DNA from: Lyophyllum atratum
Taxonomy: Eukaryota; Basidiomycota; Agaricomycetes; Agaricales; Lyophyllaceae
Length of the DNA: 64,000 nucleotides
Assembly (NCBI GenBank): GCA_014905825.1
Contig: JACGCN010000027.1
Coordinates: 186,001-250,000 of the forward strand
Reading direction: 5' to 3'
Of the stretch, positions 53,783 to 64,000 are shown one piece after another (position 1 is the first letter of the stretch; the number at the start of each line of letters is the position of its first letter). The position numbers and the translations under genes are program-made. A model generated the notes under the pieces. The model worked only from the letters and a program-made list of their open reading frames with translations, did no database searches and was not told where the DNA came from.

Positions 53783-56700
53783 TCAGAAACTACTGATTGC
53801 CCGGGTGAGCCCACCGGATGTCGTGAAGGAAGTAAGTGCCCTGCCCCCATATACGACCTGTACTGGTCTCGCCACGATGTTGGCGTCGACCTTGAAGGAC
53901 GCGCTTGTAGGTTTACCATTGTTCCATTGTAAGTCAATGCTGATACCCCCACGGACACGCGCGCCTCTGATCGCGCCAGATGGCCACTGTTTGGGGAGTG
54001 CGGGAAGGAGGGTAATTGTGAGGGGCGTACTGACGCTGGCTACGTCTGGAGCTTGGATTAAGGCGTTCTGTGGGAAGAGACAGATTGAATTAAAGGCAGG
54101 AAAAGGTGCGTCACAGTACTCACAAGCACTGCGCCGGGATATGCTAGATTTGCATCGATCTGGAAGATAGGGTTGGGGTCGAATGGATTGTAGAGACTGA
54201 AGAGATTCGGTCCGAAGTTGAGGAAGATTGCATACTGGGAATAGTCGTCCCATTAGCAAGCGCAAACTAAAGTCTCCTCGAACATGAATATACTCACAGT
54301 CAATTCGTGGTAGAATTGATTCGCATCCCCGAGTTGGGCCCACGCAGCCGCTCTCCAAGCTTTCTCCCAGCCTGAATCGGCGTCGGGGCCAGTGCCGTTG
54401 CCACGATGTGTCAAGCTGACTGTAGCTGCGTCAATCACTTGTTTAGTCGTGAAATTGCCCTGAATGGCAGGATCGTAGCCCGTGACAGCGTATCCTGGAT
54501 AGAGACCGATCAAGTGCGAAAGATGGCGATGTAAGTCCGTTGGAGAATCCCTGTCAACTTTCCATTCTAGTGGGTATCGTAGGGTGTGAGCATTACTTTT
54601 CATATCTGCGGTCATGTAGACTTCGATATACCTTGAAGTTGGCCCCACGATCCAATGTGGACACCCTTATCCATCTGCGCACGCTTGGTTTTGACCTCTG
54701 TTTTCGCTCTGCTTAGGGTAGCTGTGGTGATAGAATAGTACGACTTGCCGTCAAGGAAAGCAGTATCGGTATCCCCAGAAGCTGCGAACCCTTTTTCGAT
54801 AGCGTTGAACAACTGCCATATCATTTGCTGGGCATGCGCACATCCTGAAAACAATTTGGTGAGTGGAAAAATCAGGAAAGGGAGAGGATAGTGAGCACAC
54901 CGAATGTAATAGGCCTTTGTTCTGGGGAGTTACACGGGCTAACCACGAGAGTGGAGTCATTGAAGTGAGCATCTGGGATTAGTTTATCTAGGTGGAAGCT
55001 CGCTACACCCTAAGACCCATAGGTTGAAGTTCACAATCAGCGCATGATTTTTGCAAAGGCTACAGAGAGAACCTTGAGAAGCGGCCATCCTTGCGCTTTG
55101 AACCATGCAACATCGTTCGTGTAGTCGAAATGATCCCACACGTGCATCATCTGGCGGGATGAAGCAAATCGATCAGCGTTCCAGTAGACGAAACACGACC
55201 TTAGTTACCATCCAAACATTAGACTCTATATAAGGATAAGTATAACTGATGATGCGGACAATGAACTTGATAGAGAACGCACCAGGATAGTTCGCCCACT
55301 CAGCGTTGTCACCAGGGCCTTTCATGCCCGTGTGTCCGAATATCTATAGTTGCGATGTTAGGTTCCTTGCCTTCAAGTTTCCGCATTTTTCGACTAACAT
55401 TCATCTAATAGCTACTCAGCACATTCATCCTGGAAGCCTAAACGAACACATTTCCTTACTTCATTATGAGTAACCCAACCTCTTGAGATGTTATACAGGA
55501 CCTGAGCTGTGAGAGCGCCTCTTGGTGCCCAGGTTTTCTTTGGAGCCTTGTAAGGACATGTTATCGATTATAGATACAAATACTACGAACCTGGAAGTAG
55601 TCGAACAAGGGCCTAGTGACGTCGAGATTGGTCATTTCCGCGCCCCAGTAGTTCATCTGGATATTGATGTTCGAGTCTAACGGAAACCACACTAACGCAA
55701 GCGAAAACACGTTGACAAGATGAGATACATACGGTAATCTGAAAAGACTATCGTGAGCCCCTTGATAGGCGGTGGAATCGGGATTTGAGTAACATACCTG
55801 CACCCCAAGCATTCCCATATCCGTCGGCCCACTTGCCCTGTAAATTGGCGGGAAGCACGCCTCTTGCGCTACTCGCCAATAAATAACGGCCATAATTGAA
55901 CAAAAGCCATTCCAGATACTTGTCCCCAATGTCAATCTGGTACGCGGCTTTGATGACGTCCGTTGGAGCATCAAGTCGAGCTGTCTGTCCCAGCGACAAA
56001 GAGAACTTATCCGTCAACGCCGCCTTGTAGTCAGCCACATGCTGTGCGAGTATTCCTGAAAAGGATGCAGATACTGTCGTTGGTGCGGAAATTAGGTTAA
56101 GTAAAGCCACATGAGGGTCGGCGCCACGGAAGGAGAAACCAGAGGCAGCGTTGCCTGCATCCATTGAGTATTCGGTCCCTCCAACCCATGAGATCCAGGC
56201 TTCGCGTGCTGTCCCGGCTATGACCTGCAGCGTGGCATTGGGAGGAGCACCGGAAGGAACGGGAAATTGAATGCATTTGGTTGTCTTCGCATTGTTAATG
56301 GCGGTGGCACGGAGACGTCCCAAGAACTCATAGGTCATTCCACCAGATGACTCGATTGTCCCCCGAATACGGAGAGTGGTCGGGTCCATGCAAGTGATGT
56401 CGGGAGCAGGCATGCCTGATTCGAGGGCTGAAGAAAAGATGTACGATAGAGATGGTAGACCCGCGGCGGCGCCTGTTGATATAGTTGAAGTGATGTGCTG
56501 TGTGCATGCTTGAGTAGGATGTGAGCAGAAAGTAGATCTGAAGCCGGGGATTACTATTCGTTGGGGTAATTGGAAGGATAAAAACGTACCGAAGATATGT
56601 TGTTCCCGATTGGGTCCAAGTCGTACGGGCAATGCCTTGATCGAGATCAAGATATCGACCATAGTTCGAGACAGTGCCTGTCGTGTTAATCGTTGAGATC

Positions 56701-57335
56701 AGGTGCCCCGCGCCTGCATACGAGCCTGTAATGCATTTTAGCATCTTCAGGACGCCATGATATGGTATGGCGGAGCAATGGCTTACCGTATGCCCCAGCG
56801 GCAGTGCCGAGTTGCCCAAGAGCTTCATATTCGCGTGAAGACATAAGTATTTGTGCTGACTATTGACAAAACTGCTTGTACTAACTGCTGATATCGCCAG
56901 TGGGACTCTGGAATATCTGCTTCCGAATCGAATCCATGACTTGGGCAGTAGAAAGCTGTTCTCCCGGTTGTTTGTTACCACCGTTGTAAGACTTTGTGAC
57001 AGCTGGTTAGCGGAAAGTTACGCCCTCAAACGGATGAAGAATATTTACCTTGTCAGAGAAAGGTCCGCCGCTCCATAAGGATTCGATATTCAGTTGTGTA
57101 GCTTCGTTCGAGGTGCCTCCCGGTACCATGGCTTGAAAAAAGTGAGTACTAACTTAGGTCGGTCCTCGAGGCACATACCCGCAAGATATCCATTGCCGAC
57201 AGGCAGCCATTCCTTCGACCAAACCCCAGCAGGCTTCGTGAACCACAAACCATTCCCTGATGCTGGGAACCCAGGAGGCGCAGATACAGACAATGTCACA
57301 AGTTGTACTACGGCCAGGACGCGGGTTGCCCACAT
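53783..57335 (-). CDS. Glycoside hydrolase family 95 (alpha-L-fucosidase/galactosidase), secreted
   Basis: Signal peptide [19 protein letters not shown], then the N-terminal beta domain ([20 protein letters not shown], then [22 protein letters not shown]). The catalytic (alpha/alpha)6 barrel has [15 protein letters not shown] and, across an intron, [12 protein letters not shown] with the paired Asn. [32 protein letters not shown] and [13 protein letters not shown] with the catalytic Asp follow. The C-terminal beta region ends [10 protein letters not shown]. About 800 residues over roughly fifteen exons. GH95 enzymes remove fucose (some act on L-galactose) from plant xyloglucan or glycans with inversion. 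The substrate cannot be told from sequence. Confidence 0.92.
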
Positions 57336-58117
57336 CTCGATAGATTGGCAGATACTGCACGAAGGCAGGGTATATCGAAGCCCGAGAACATCCCTCATTA
57401 AATACTGAGCATCGCCAGAGAGAACCTCGAGCTTCATCGTGGAAATTGTGGGGTGAGATCTACACGCCGGATGGCTTCGCTATGTCTCTGAGAAGTTGGG
57501 AAGTTGGGTTGGACCTTGTGCAGAGCGGTTTTCGGGGACCGGAACACGAGGCACATGACAGAGGAGGCCTAGTAAGGACCGCACCGGTGGGCAGCTGCAA
57601 GTAAATGAACGGAAATAGTCTGTGCTATTCGGCTTCTGTCAAGGCGAGAGACTCAGACAAGCAAGGCGGGCCTGAACCCAGGTGGACGCGTTCCATCACG
57701 TGGGGTCTCACCATCAGCCGACCACCCTTTCCTGGTTTATCCGCGGATGTTCCTCGCCCAAGCGGCCAAGCCATCTCTCGACCTGAAGCCCACTTCTCAT
57801 ATTGAATTTCACATAACGGGCCACGTCCCATGATGCTCACTGCGATATTCCCCCGACATCATGTAAACGGTAAAGGTCTAAAACCACTCAACGCCATGAC
57901 CAGCTTCTAGAAAACCTTCTAGAGGTCGAATTCTGGTCTCGAATTTCGCTTTCGCCCTTGGACGGGACACGCTCCATGATGGTCGGCAAGGCTGTCATAT
58001 CTCGCTCCACTTAGCCATATTGAACAGCTCCAAGCTCAGATTCTCTCAACGGTAAAAATAGTCTGCAAGCGATTTATATGGATAGACAAAAAGATCAGCA
58101 CAGGACTCAGAAATCGA
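57336..58117. other. Intergenic, no gene seen
   Basis: The upstream region of the GH95 gene and the 3' flank of eIF3L. No supported frames or RNA genes. Confidence 0.4.
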
Positions 58118-60537
58118 TCAGGCCACCTTGACAGCTCCCCAAGCAACCTTCTGTCCACCGGTTCTTGGTCCTTTTGTTTGGGGCTCCCCACCCGCAGGTG
58201 CTTGGGCAGCAGTTGTGTGAGTGGTGGCATTTTTGGGTGGCTGAGGTAGCGGCATGTTCTTGAGATCATCGTATATCCGCTGCGTCCGTTCAGTGTTCTT
58301 GATGAACCATCCAGCATATCGTCTGCCAATGGTGGATTCGGTAATATGCACCATGTTCTGTGAGAAGAAACAACGTCTTAGGGTTCGGGAGACGAAGTAC
58401 CAACGCCTGGAAGGCTCACCTCGGCAATGACGAAGTTAAGATCGCTCGTCGTGATCGTCTGTCCGTCCAAAAGGCTGCCCTTTTCAGTCCCAGGGACTCG
58501 GCTCACACTCTTGCTAACCTGCTTCATCAGCATCATCTCCTGGACGATCTCCTCCTCGTCTGCATCGAGGAAGTTCGCCAACTTCTTCGCGCCTAGACTC
58601 GTGTAGAGCTTCAAGAAACTCCGAAGGGTAGGCACGGTCGCTTGAGCGTCTGCATCGGCCAAGAAGAGGCTAAGATGCCGGTGCGTAGGGTCAACTGAGG
58701 CTAATGTGGGGCTAGGCTGAGCCGGGGAATCTGTGGGGGAGGAGGGGAGGAGGAGGGCTAGCGCGGCGGGATCATCGTAAGGGGGCGGATTAGCGGTGAT
58801 GAATTTCGGGCATGCATAGAGGAACAGCTCTTCAAAGGCGGGTAAAGCATCTTCACTGAAAAATAAGAATTGTAAGTTGTCTGTCGGTAACAGGTCGGTC
58901 AGAAGCGTTACCCGCCGCGTGCCATTTTGGCAAATTGCTCTCCGTAACGCTCCTTCGAGATGTTGGCAACGTTATCATCGAGCCTGCTTGGTGACAAGGC
59001 ATTGCAAATGGCAAACAGAGCGTACATCCTGTCCGCGGTTTTGCTGATCTATGATATATAAAGACGGTGAGGGCGTGAAATGGATCGGGTGTTTGCAATG
59101 CTTACCTGGTCGTACTGGTAGCTCCTTGTGTGGTATTGTCTCATTCGCATGATGAAGTTGAGAACAGCAACAAAGGTGCGGATAGCATCTGGGTAACGGC
59201 GAAGCATGATATAGCAGAACCCAACATAGTAGTAAGTCGCGACATGACATGCTGTTACACGGGTGAATGGCGACTGAAACGTTGTCAGTTATGCATTCAC
59301 GTGTGACAAAATGGTCCTCACTTTTTGGTTGAGCTCAACATTCTCCATGACTTTCAACGCGAGGGTGAAATCTCCCAACAGCACGTGGACTCGCAAGAGA
59401 CCGATAAGACTGAAGTAGCCAAGCATTCGGTACAACGGGCGTTGGCCATACTCTCCGACAATTTCACTACAAAGTCAGAAATTATGGGGGGCGGAATTTT
59501 ACAGTCAGAAAGATGGACGTACGCAATTTCCTCGGGGGATTTGCCTTCTTGTTGAGCAGTGATGTAGTCGTTGACGCGCGACTTTTGGATGAGAGAGTAT
59601 AAGACGTTAAGAACGCTATAAGAGCTCCAGACCTTTAAAGGCTTAGCACACGGATCGTAAGGAAGTGTATAGCAGACTCACGGGACCACCTTCCGCCAAC
59701 ATCATCAACTCGTCTTCGGTCTTCGATTTAACTTTGGAGCGCCAGGTGCAGAACACTTGAAATTGGTAGATGAACTCGTCGATGATGTCCCACAGCCACT
59801 GTTCCGGAAGCTCGAGCTTGACGGGGCCCTCCGAGTCTGCCATGCCGTCAGTTGAATGTAGATATAGGAGGAAAGATATCACGCACTGAGGAGATAGTTG
59901 AACAATTCACAGCTGTTTTCGTACGAGTGGAAGCGGTCATCGATGTTGGGCTGGAGGCGAGAGTATACGTGACGGTAATACAGTTCACGGTATAGTATGA
60001 GGAATATAGGGTCTTGAAAGCAGAGGATAAGTCAGCGATTATGGAAAAGATAAAAGACAAGACTCACCGTCATTGACCAATGGCGCAATGACCTCCGCTT
60101 CCGGCCATTCTGTCCTCGAGTAGAATTTCTCTGTATATTTGTTCCAACCACTCTCGTACGCAACGGTGATCTCTGCGAGATTATTATCGAGCACTGCTTG
60201 ATGGAAGTGTACGATGAACTGAAAACACGTTCGTGAGCCAAGCCATCATCATCACATTCAGAGTAATAACTCACGCCCTTGACGACATCTGGGATCTGGG
60301 CAAAGGCAGCTTGTTGAGCCATATGCTGTTGCATAGCCAGGAGAGTCGCTTCATCAATCTGGGGCTGCTTCATATGGGCTGAAAGCAATGAGATACGTGG
60401 TTTCTGGCGAACCTGATGCTTCACTCACCATCCTCGTAGTGGCCGTTTTGGCCGTAGTTTCCGATAGCAAGATGCAAATCAACATCCTCGTCGATATCTG
60501 CCTCTGCTGCCCACAGCGCCATCCGTTGTTGAGCCAT
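58118..60537 (-). CDS. Eukaryotic translation initiation factor 3 subunit L
   Basis: A subunit of the eIF3 complex that binds the 40S ribosome. The start is [20 protein letters not shown] (60537). Typical segments are [20 protein letters not shown] and [14 protein letters not shown]. Next comes [20 protein letters not shown] followed by VFCTWRSK. Further blocks are [14 protein letters not shown] and a PCI-like C-terminal half with [19 protein letters not shown] and [12 protein letters not shown]. The product ends [20 protein letters not shown] followed by a Pro/Gly/Lys-rich tail. About ten exons. No motif is missing. Confidence 0.93.
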
Positions 60538-61209
60538 TTTGTGCTGTTGCGGTTTCTGGTGGTGACGGGGGTGCAGAAATTTGGTTTTTTCTCGGCAAAG
60601 TCCGAACACTGTCCTGACTTGTCGATCTCTGCAACTTGCCCTCGGCCTGCACCCAGTCCGCGCAGTCCACACCTGCGACATACATATATCCAGTGTCGAT
60701 TTCATAGAAATGAATTTCGCTCAATGTGAGAGCTTTTTTGTCTCTTTCAGTGTTTATAAAAGCTGATTTGGGCGCTTCTGAAACCAGATATTTTTTGTCC
60801 GAGTGTACGATGTGAAATGAGATAATGCCACCAATTGTTTATTGCACCGGCGTCTGGCCTCAATGAGCGCCTATCTGCCGGGTGCTCAAATACTGGATTC
60901 GAAGGCCACGTTGTTAACGCGAGGCTAGTTTTCCACCACCACAATCCAAGACCCACATAACAAATGGTCCCAACCATGACGGAGACACCGCTCCCGCCCA
61001 TCACCCCAATGCGAGCATCATACGAGTGTATCCCAACCAGGTTAAGGTTAGTTATCGAACAAACTTTGTGTGCACTGGTGGATTCATTTAGGTTGACGTA
61101 CTGCATGCTAGCCGTCAGACACGACCACCACAAACACTATTTCCCAAGGGACCCAAAGAGACGCCCATTGCGTATGGTCAACTGGACGCGTGATGCAAAA
61201 AATGTCTAG
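60538..61209. promoter_or_regulatory. Divergent promoter and uncertain first exons of the WW-like gene
   Basis: A frame from ATG 60977 can be spliced over an intron near 61043-61092, but it stops at 61207-61209 before the conserved part of the next gene. The first exons of that gene remain unresolved here. Confidence 0.35.
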
Positions 61210-62943
61210 TTGTTCGTCCATGATGCTGACCCCAAAAATTTCGCATATAGGCGCCTACATGGACTTGGTGACCTACCTCCTCAATGGGTACAGTTCGTGA
61301 ATCTGGATGGCAGACCATATTTCGTCCATCATGGATACAAGTTAACAACATACGACGATATGCGGGACCCGGAAACTCGAACTGAAATTGAGCGATTGCA
61401 ACACGAGCTATGCCGTCTGTGGCGTGGCAAGAACGGATTAGGGAATGAAGAAGAGGTTTACATCGGCCTTCAACCTCGAGGTTACTATGTTGTCAACAAC
61501 GCGTGTGAAGGAATATCGTGGGCTGAAGACGTCGCCCTGGATGTATTGATGCCCACCAGTGTGAATGATAGGTCACACGTCTCTTTTGGTGAGTACTTGA
61601 CAGACATAACGGATCGCATTAAGGCCATGTTTCATTTTCTCTATTAGAAAATGTCTTACTGCAAAACTACTATCGGCATCTGGAATCCTTTCCACACAGT
61701 TCCTACCCGTCAGGACATCAGTGGCAGCTAATCCTAAAGCGCCTTCAAACCGCTCTTGTGCATCGTTGCGTGTCAGGTAACTTGCAAGATAGCTTCGTAC
61801 AAGAAGCCCCAATTTATCTTATGTCAAGTTGACAGTCAATTAGCCCCTTCACCTTGGAGTCAAATAGAGGCGAAAAACCACCTCAACCTGCTGGAGCACA
61901 TCTTTACTCAAGGTGCGTGATATATGGCCTTTGAAATGCAGGCTCACAGAACTCGTCACCCATACACTCGAAGGATCTTTCAAAGCATCCGGGCATCAAA
62001 CCTGGTATGTTGCTCGACTGCTTCAACAATATCGTAGGTCGTGTCTCTCCCGAGCTTCTCATCATTGACCGCCTGTTAGATGGCAGCCGCACCATCAACC
62101 ATCCCGCGGCTGCGGAAGTCGGCATCGGTCCCCTTGGGCCTTTGCAAAGCTTCAAGATCTGGTCCAAGAGAATCTTTACCAATTCATCCATCAATATGGT
62201 TCAGCTTTACGCCCTTACCACTTGCATCGATCGCCTGAAAGTAGCGAGGACGGCCTGTATCGTTTCCCTGATTGGCTGGAAGAACCTCCTGACAGCTATT
62301 TTTATCGAGTGGTCGGAAAACCTGTTTGTCAGTATACGGTCTTGAGCGTCTATCATCCATCACTACTAATATGCATTGTCAATGCAGGCTACCGTATATC
62401 TCTCGTCAGTACATTTTCCTGTTCTAATTCATCTTGCGACAGCTGACCTCAACTTCGTCCTCATAGTGCAACCATGATGTTCCTTGCCGTGTATGATCTT
62501 CAGCCGTACAACACCACAAGTGTCCCGTTTGCAGTGGCTTGTTCCGTCGGTACTCTAGCAGCCGGCTTTCATCATGTATGGCGTCATCCGCTCAAGAAAG
62601 ACATAAGCCAGTTTCAATATGTATGTGCTAGGGTATATCAACGCAAATGCCTCCATCGCTCATATTACCACTCGCGATCTAGAGTTCTGGTTACATTTCT
62701 GGCCACTTCGGCAACCGAGGCAGCAGAAGTTTGGCGTTTTTGATCGTCATTCTCAACATGCCCGCTTTGGTCCTTCGCTGGCATCTGACGGCTCTCAGCT
62801 GCTCACTTGCCATGTTCGCCTTCTCTCACTCATTCCAGTGCCCATCTTGCGTCGTTTCGCCGGGGAAGTTTTTATCTGCAGTGGGATGCCTCTTCGCAGC
62901 TATACTTATATTTGGCGGTGCATTTTCTGTCCGTACAACCTGA
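61210..62943 (+). CDS. WW-like domain protein with C-terminal hydrophobic segments (boundaries uncertain)
   Basis: The clear core starts FVHDADPKNFAYRRLHGL and contains LPPQWVQFVNLDGRPYFVHH followed by TTYDDMRDP. This is a WW-like fold with the first Trp and a central DGRPYFV, although the second Trp is missing. A helical segment follows (EIERLQHELCRLW). After an intron at about 61589-61647 comes ENVLLQNYYRHLESFPHSSY, then HQWQLILKRLQTALVHR. Later exons encode hydrophobic stretches (SVPFAVACSVGTLAAGF; FLSAVGCLFAAILIFGGAF). Mushrooms have a large family of WW-like proteins with such tails; their function is unknown to me. Several exon joins, the start and the final frame are unresolved; a decayed copy is possible. 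Confidence 0.5.
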
Positions 62944-63319
62944 CTTGATCTGAGCCTACAAGATGTACCGGCTACTATCCTCTGATCCCACTCCATGTTA
63001 CTGTACACAACTACCAAAATCGAATGAATTTTGAGATGCTGACGTCTTCGAACACCCGGGGCTTACATTGAGAATCAAGGCAGATATTATTGCCCGGAAT
63101 TCGAAACGTCACACTAAAGCGAAGTACCCGGACTTCAGTCAGAGAGAGTGTTTAAAGTAATTGACTCGCTTTGGAAAGGCTATTATGATGATGGTATACT
63201 CGAGTACATATGTTACTGTAGACATAATAAAAGAAGTAAGATTCAACCAGCTATTTGCTGGAATCTGATGCGAAATCAAGTGATACGCCTCTGATTTCCA
63301 GCAAAGAGAAGGAAGAGAT
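62944..63319. other. Intergenic, no gene seen
   Basis: It lies between the WW-like gene and the U2 snRNA 3' end. No supported features. Confidence 0.4.
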
Positions 63320-63509
63320 CCCCCGACGACGCAAGCCAGTAGTGCAGCGGCAAGGTCATCGCGTCCCCGTGTTGCAAGCAGAGCACAGGGAACAAGGGCG
63401 GCAAAAATTAGATAACCAAGAATGGAGGCGGTGCCTCCATAATAGTGGTTAAACTATTAAGAACAGATACTACACTTGATCTAAGCCAAAAGGCCAGAGT
63501 GGTAAGGAT
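63320..63509 (-). ncRNA. U2 spliceosomal snRNA
   Basis: The minus strand from 63509 reads ATCCTTACCACTCTGGCCTT, followed by the nearly invariant U2 5' region TTGGCTTAGATCAAGTGTAG and TATCTGTTCTTAATAGTTTA. GTAGTA is the branch-point recognition sequence. An Sm-site AATTTTTG lies at 63402-63409, and a terminal stem (CGATGAC pairing with GTCGTCG, 63324-63330) encloses a loop with GCTGCACTAC, as expected for stem-loop IV. The length, about 190 nt, fits. The 3' end is approximate. It pairs with intron branch points and is central to splicing of all the intron-rich genes here. Confidence 0.93.
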
Positions 63510-63530
63510 TCACGATGAGCGAGGCCAGCT

Positions 63531-63536
63531 TTTATA
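63531..63536 (-). promoter_or_regulatory. TATA element of the U2 snRNA gene
   Basis: On the minus strand TATAAA lies 22-27 bp upstream of the inferred RNA 5' end at 63509. Confidence 0.5.
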
Positions 63537-64000
63537 CTAAGCGCCGCCGCGCACGGACCAGCTGACTATGGCATTCATGTTTAACAGGACCAAACACTGC
63601 CTACTTGCTCCCACCAATTTGGCGAAGGCTCTCGAGTCTACATCCAAAAAGAAAATATCATGTCTTGCACCATATCGGTACCCTTAGACGCGTCAAAATC
63701 TCGCCATAAGGACATCCCTCGTTCATCGCTCGCTATGTAGGAGAGCATCGTGGTTGCTACGAGACTGCACTCACATGGACGTGGGACTCCCAAACCATGT
63801 ACCCAGTCCTGGACGTCGGTCCCTTACTCAGCAATTGTGAAATACGACCTTATCTCTCGGCGGCTGATGTGCATCTAAGTGAAGTCGCGAAGTACGACAG
63901 CCCTTGGAATCCTGGATCGATGATCATTTTCTTACGGAATGCTGCCACTTGGATGACTTATCTATGTTTCTATCCTCCATAGCTCCGCTTCTCCGATCCC
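63537..64000. other. No confident gene at the right edge
   Basis: A 61-codon plus-strand frame (63797-63982) is present but not recognised; it could be an exon of a gene that continues beyond the window. Confidence 0.3.

Noticed and set aside
1..64000. CRISPR arrays, bacterial operons, ribosome binding sites
   Set aside because: The window is clearly eukaryotic nuclear DNA with spliceosomal introns; no regularly spaced short repeats with unique spacers were seen.

Overview
The window is nuclear DNA of a filamentous basidiomycete, most likely a mushroom-forming agaricomycete. Genes are dense and multi-exonic, with mostly 45-65 nt GT-AG introns that carry CTAAC/CTGAC-type branch points. Several products (a seven-helix receptor-like protein, a WW-like protein with membrane segments, a SLIP-GC-like GTPase) belong to families I associate with mushrooms. 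Housekeeping genes (eIF3 subunit L, gamma-tubulin complex component 2, external NADH dehydrogenase, a Qc-SNARE, U2 snRNA) fix the eukaryotic context. Gene ends below come from manual splice reconstruction; single introns may be off by a few bases.

Left part (1-30.6 kb): a terminal exon, a 978-bp non-autonomous DNA transposon with 40-bp inverted repeats, a ferric reductase, an apparently intact and very young Ty1/Copia retrotransposon (4774-9807; identical 280-bp LTRs, TACGC target duplication, half-tRNA primer site), a divergent pair of small paralogues separated by inverted repeats, an APH-like kinase, an external NADH dehydrogenase, GCP2, a CUE-domain ER protein, a tryptophan-pathway gene that lacks its glutamine amidotransferase part and has a degenerate isomerase part, an aldo/keto reductase, and a 7TM protein.

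Middle (31.2-43.6 kb): two nearly identical 6183-bp DNA elements lie head to tail. Each has 24-bp imperfect terminal inverted repeats and one multi-exon gene of roughly 1,500 residues combining AT-hooks, a zinc-ribbon region resembling DUF6729, a DEDDy 3'-5' exonuclease domain and a conserved C-terminal region. A perfect 8-bp target duplication (GAAAATCT) flanks the pair, and only six of those bases (GAAAAT) remain between the copies. No canonical DDE transposase is visible. This is the best candidate for a poorly described or new transposon class, possibly one that uses an exonuclease-fold nuclease.

Right part (44-64 kb): a Ser-rich membrane/coiled-coil protein, a class I glutamine amidotransferase, a Qc-SNARE, a SLIP-GC-like large GTPase, a secreted GH95 alpha-fucosidase, eIF3 subunit L, a WW-like protein with hydrophobic C-terminal segments, and a U2 snRNA gene on the minus strand with a TATA element upstream. 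The genes look functionally independent; I see no metabolic cluster.
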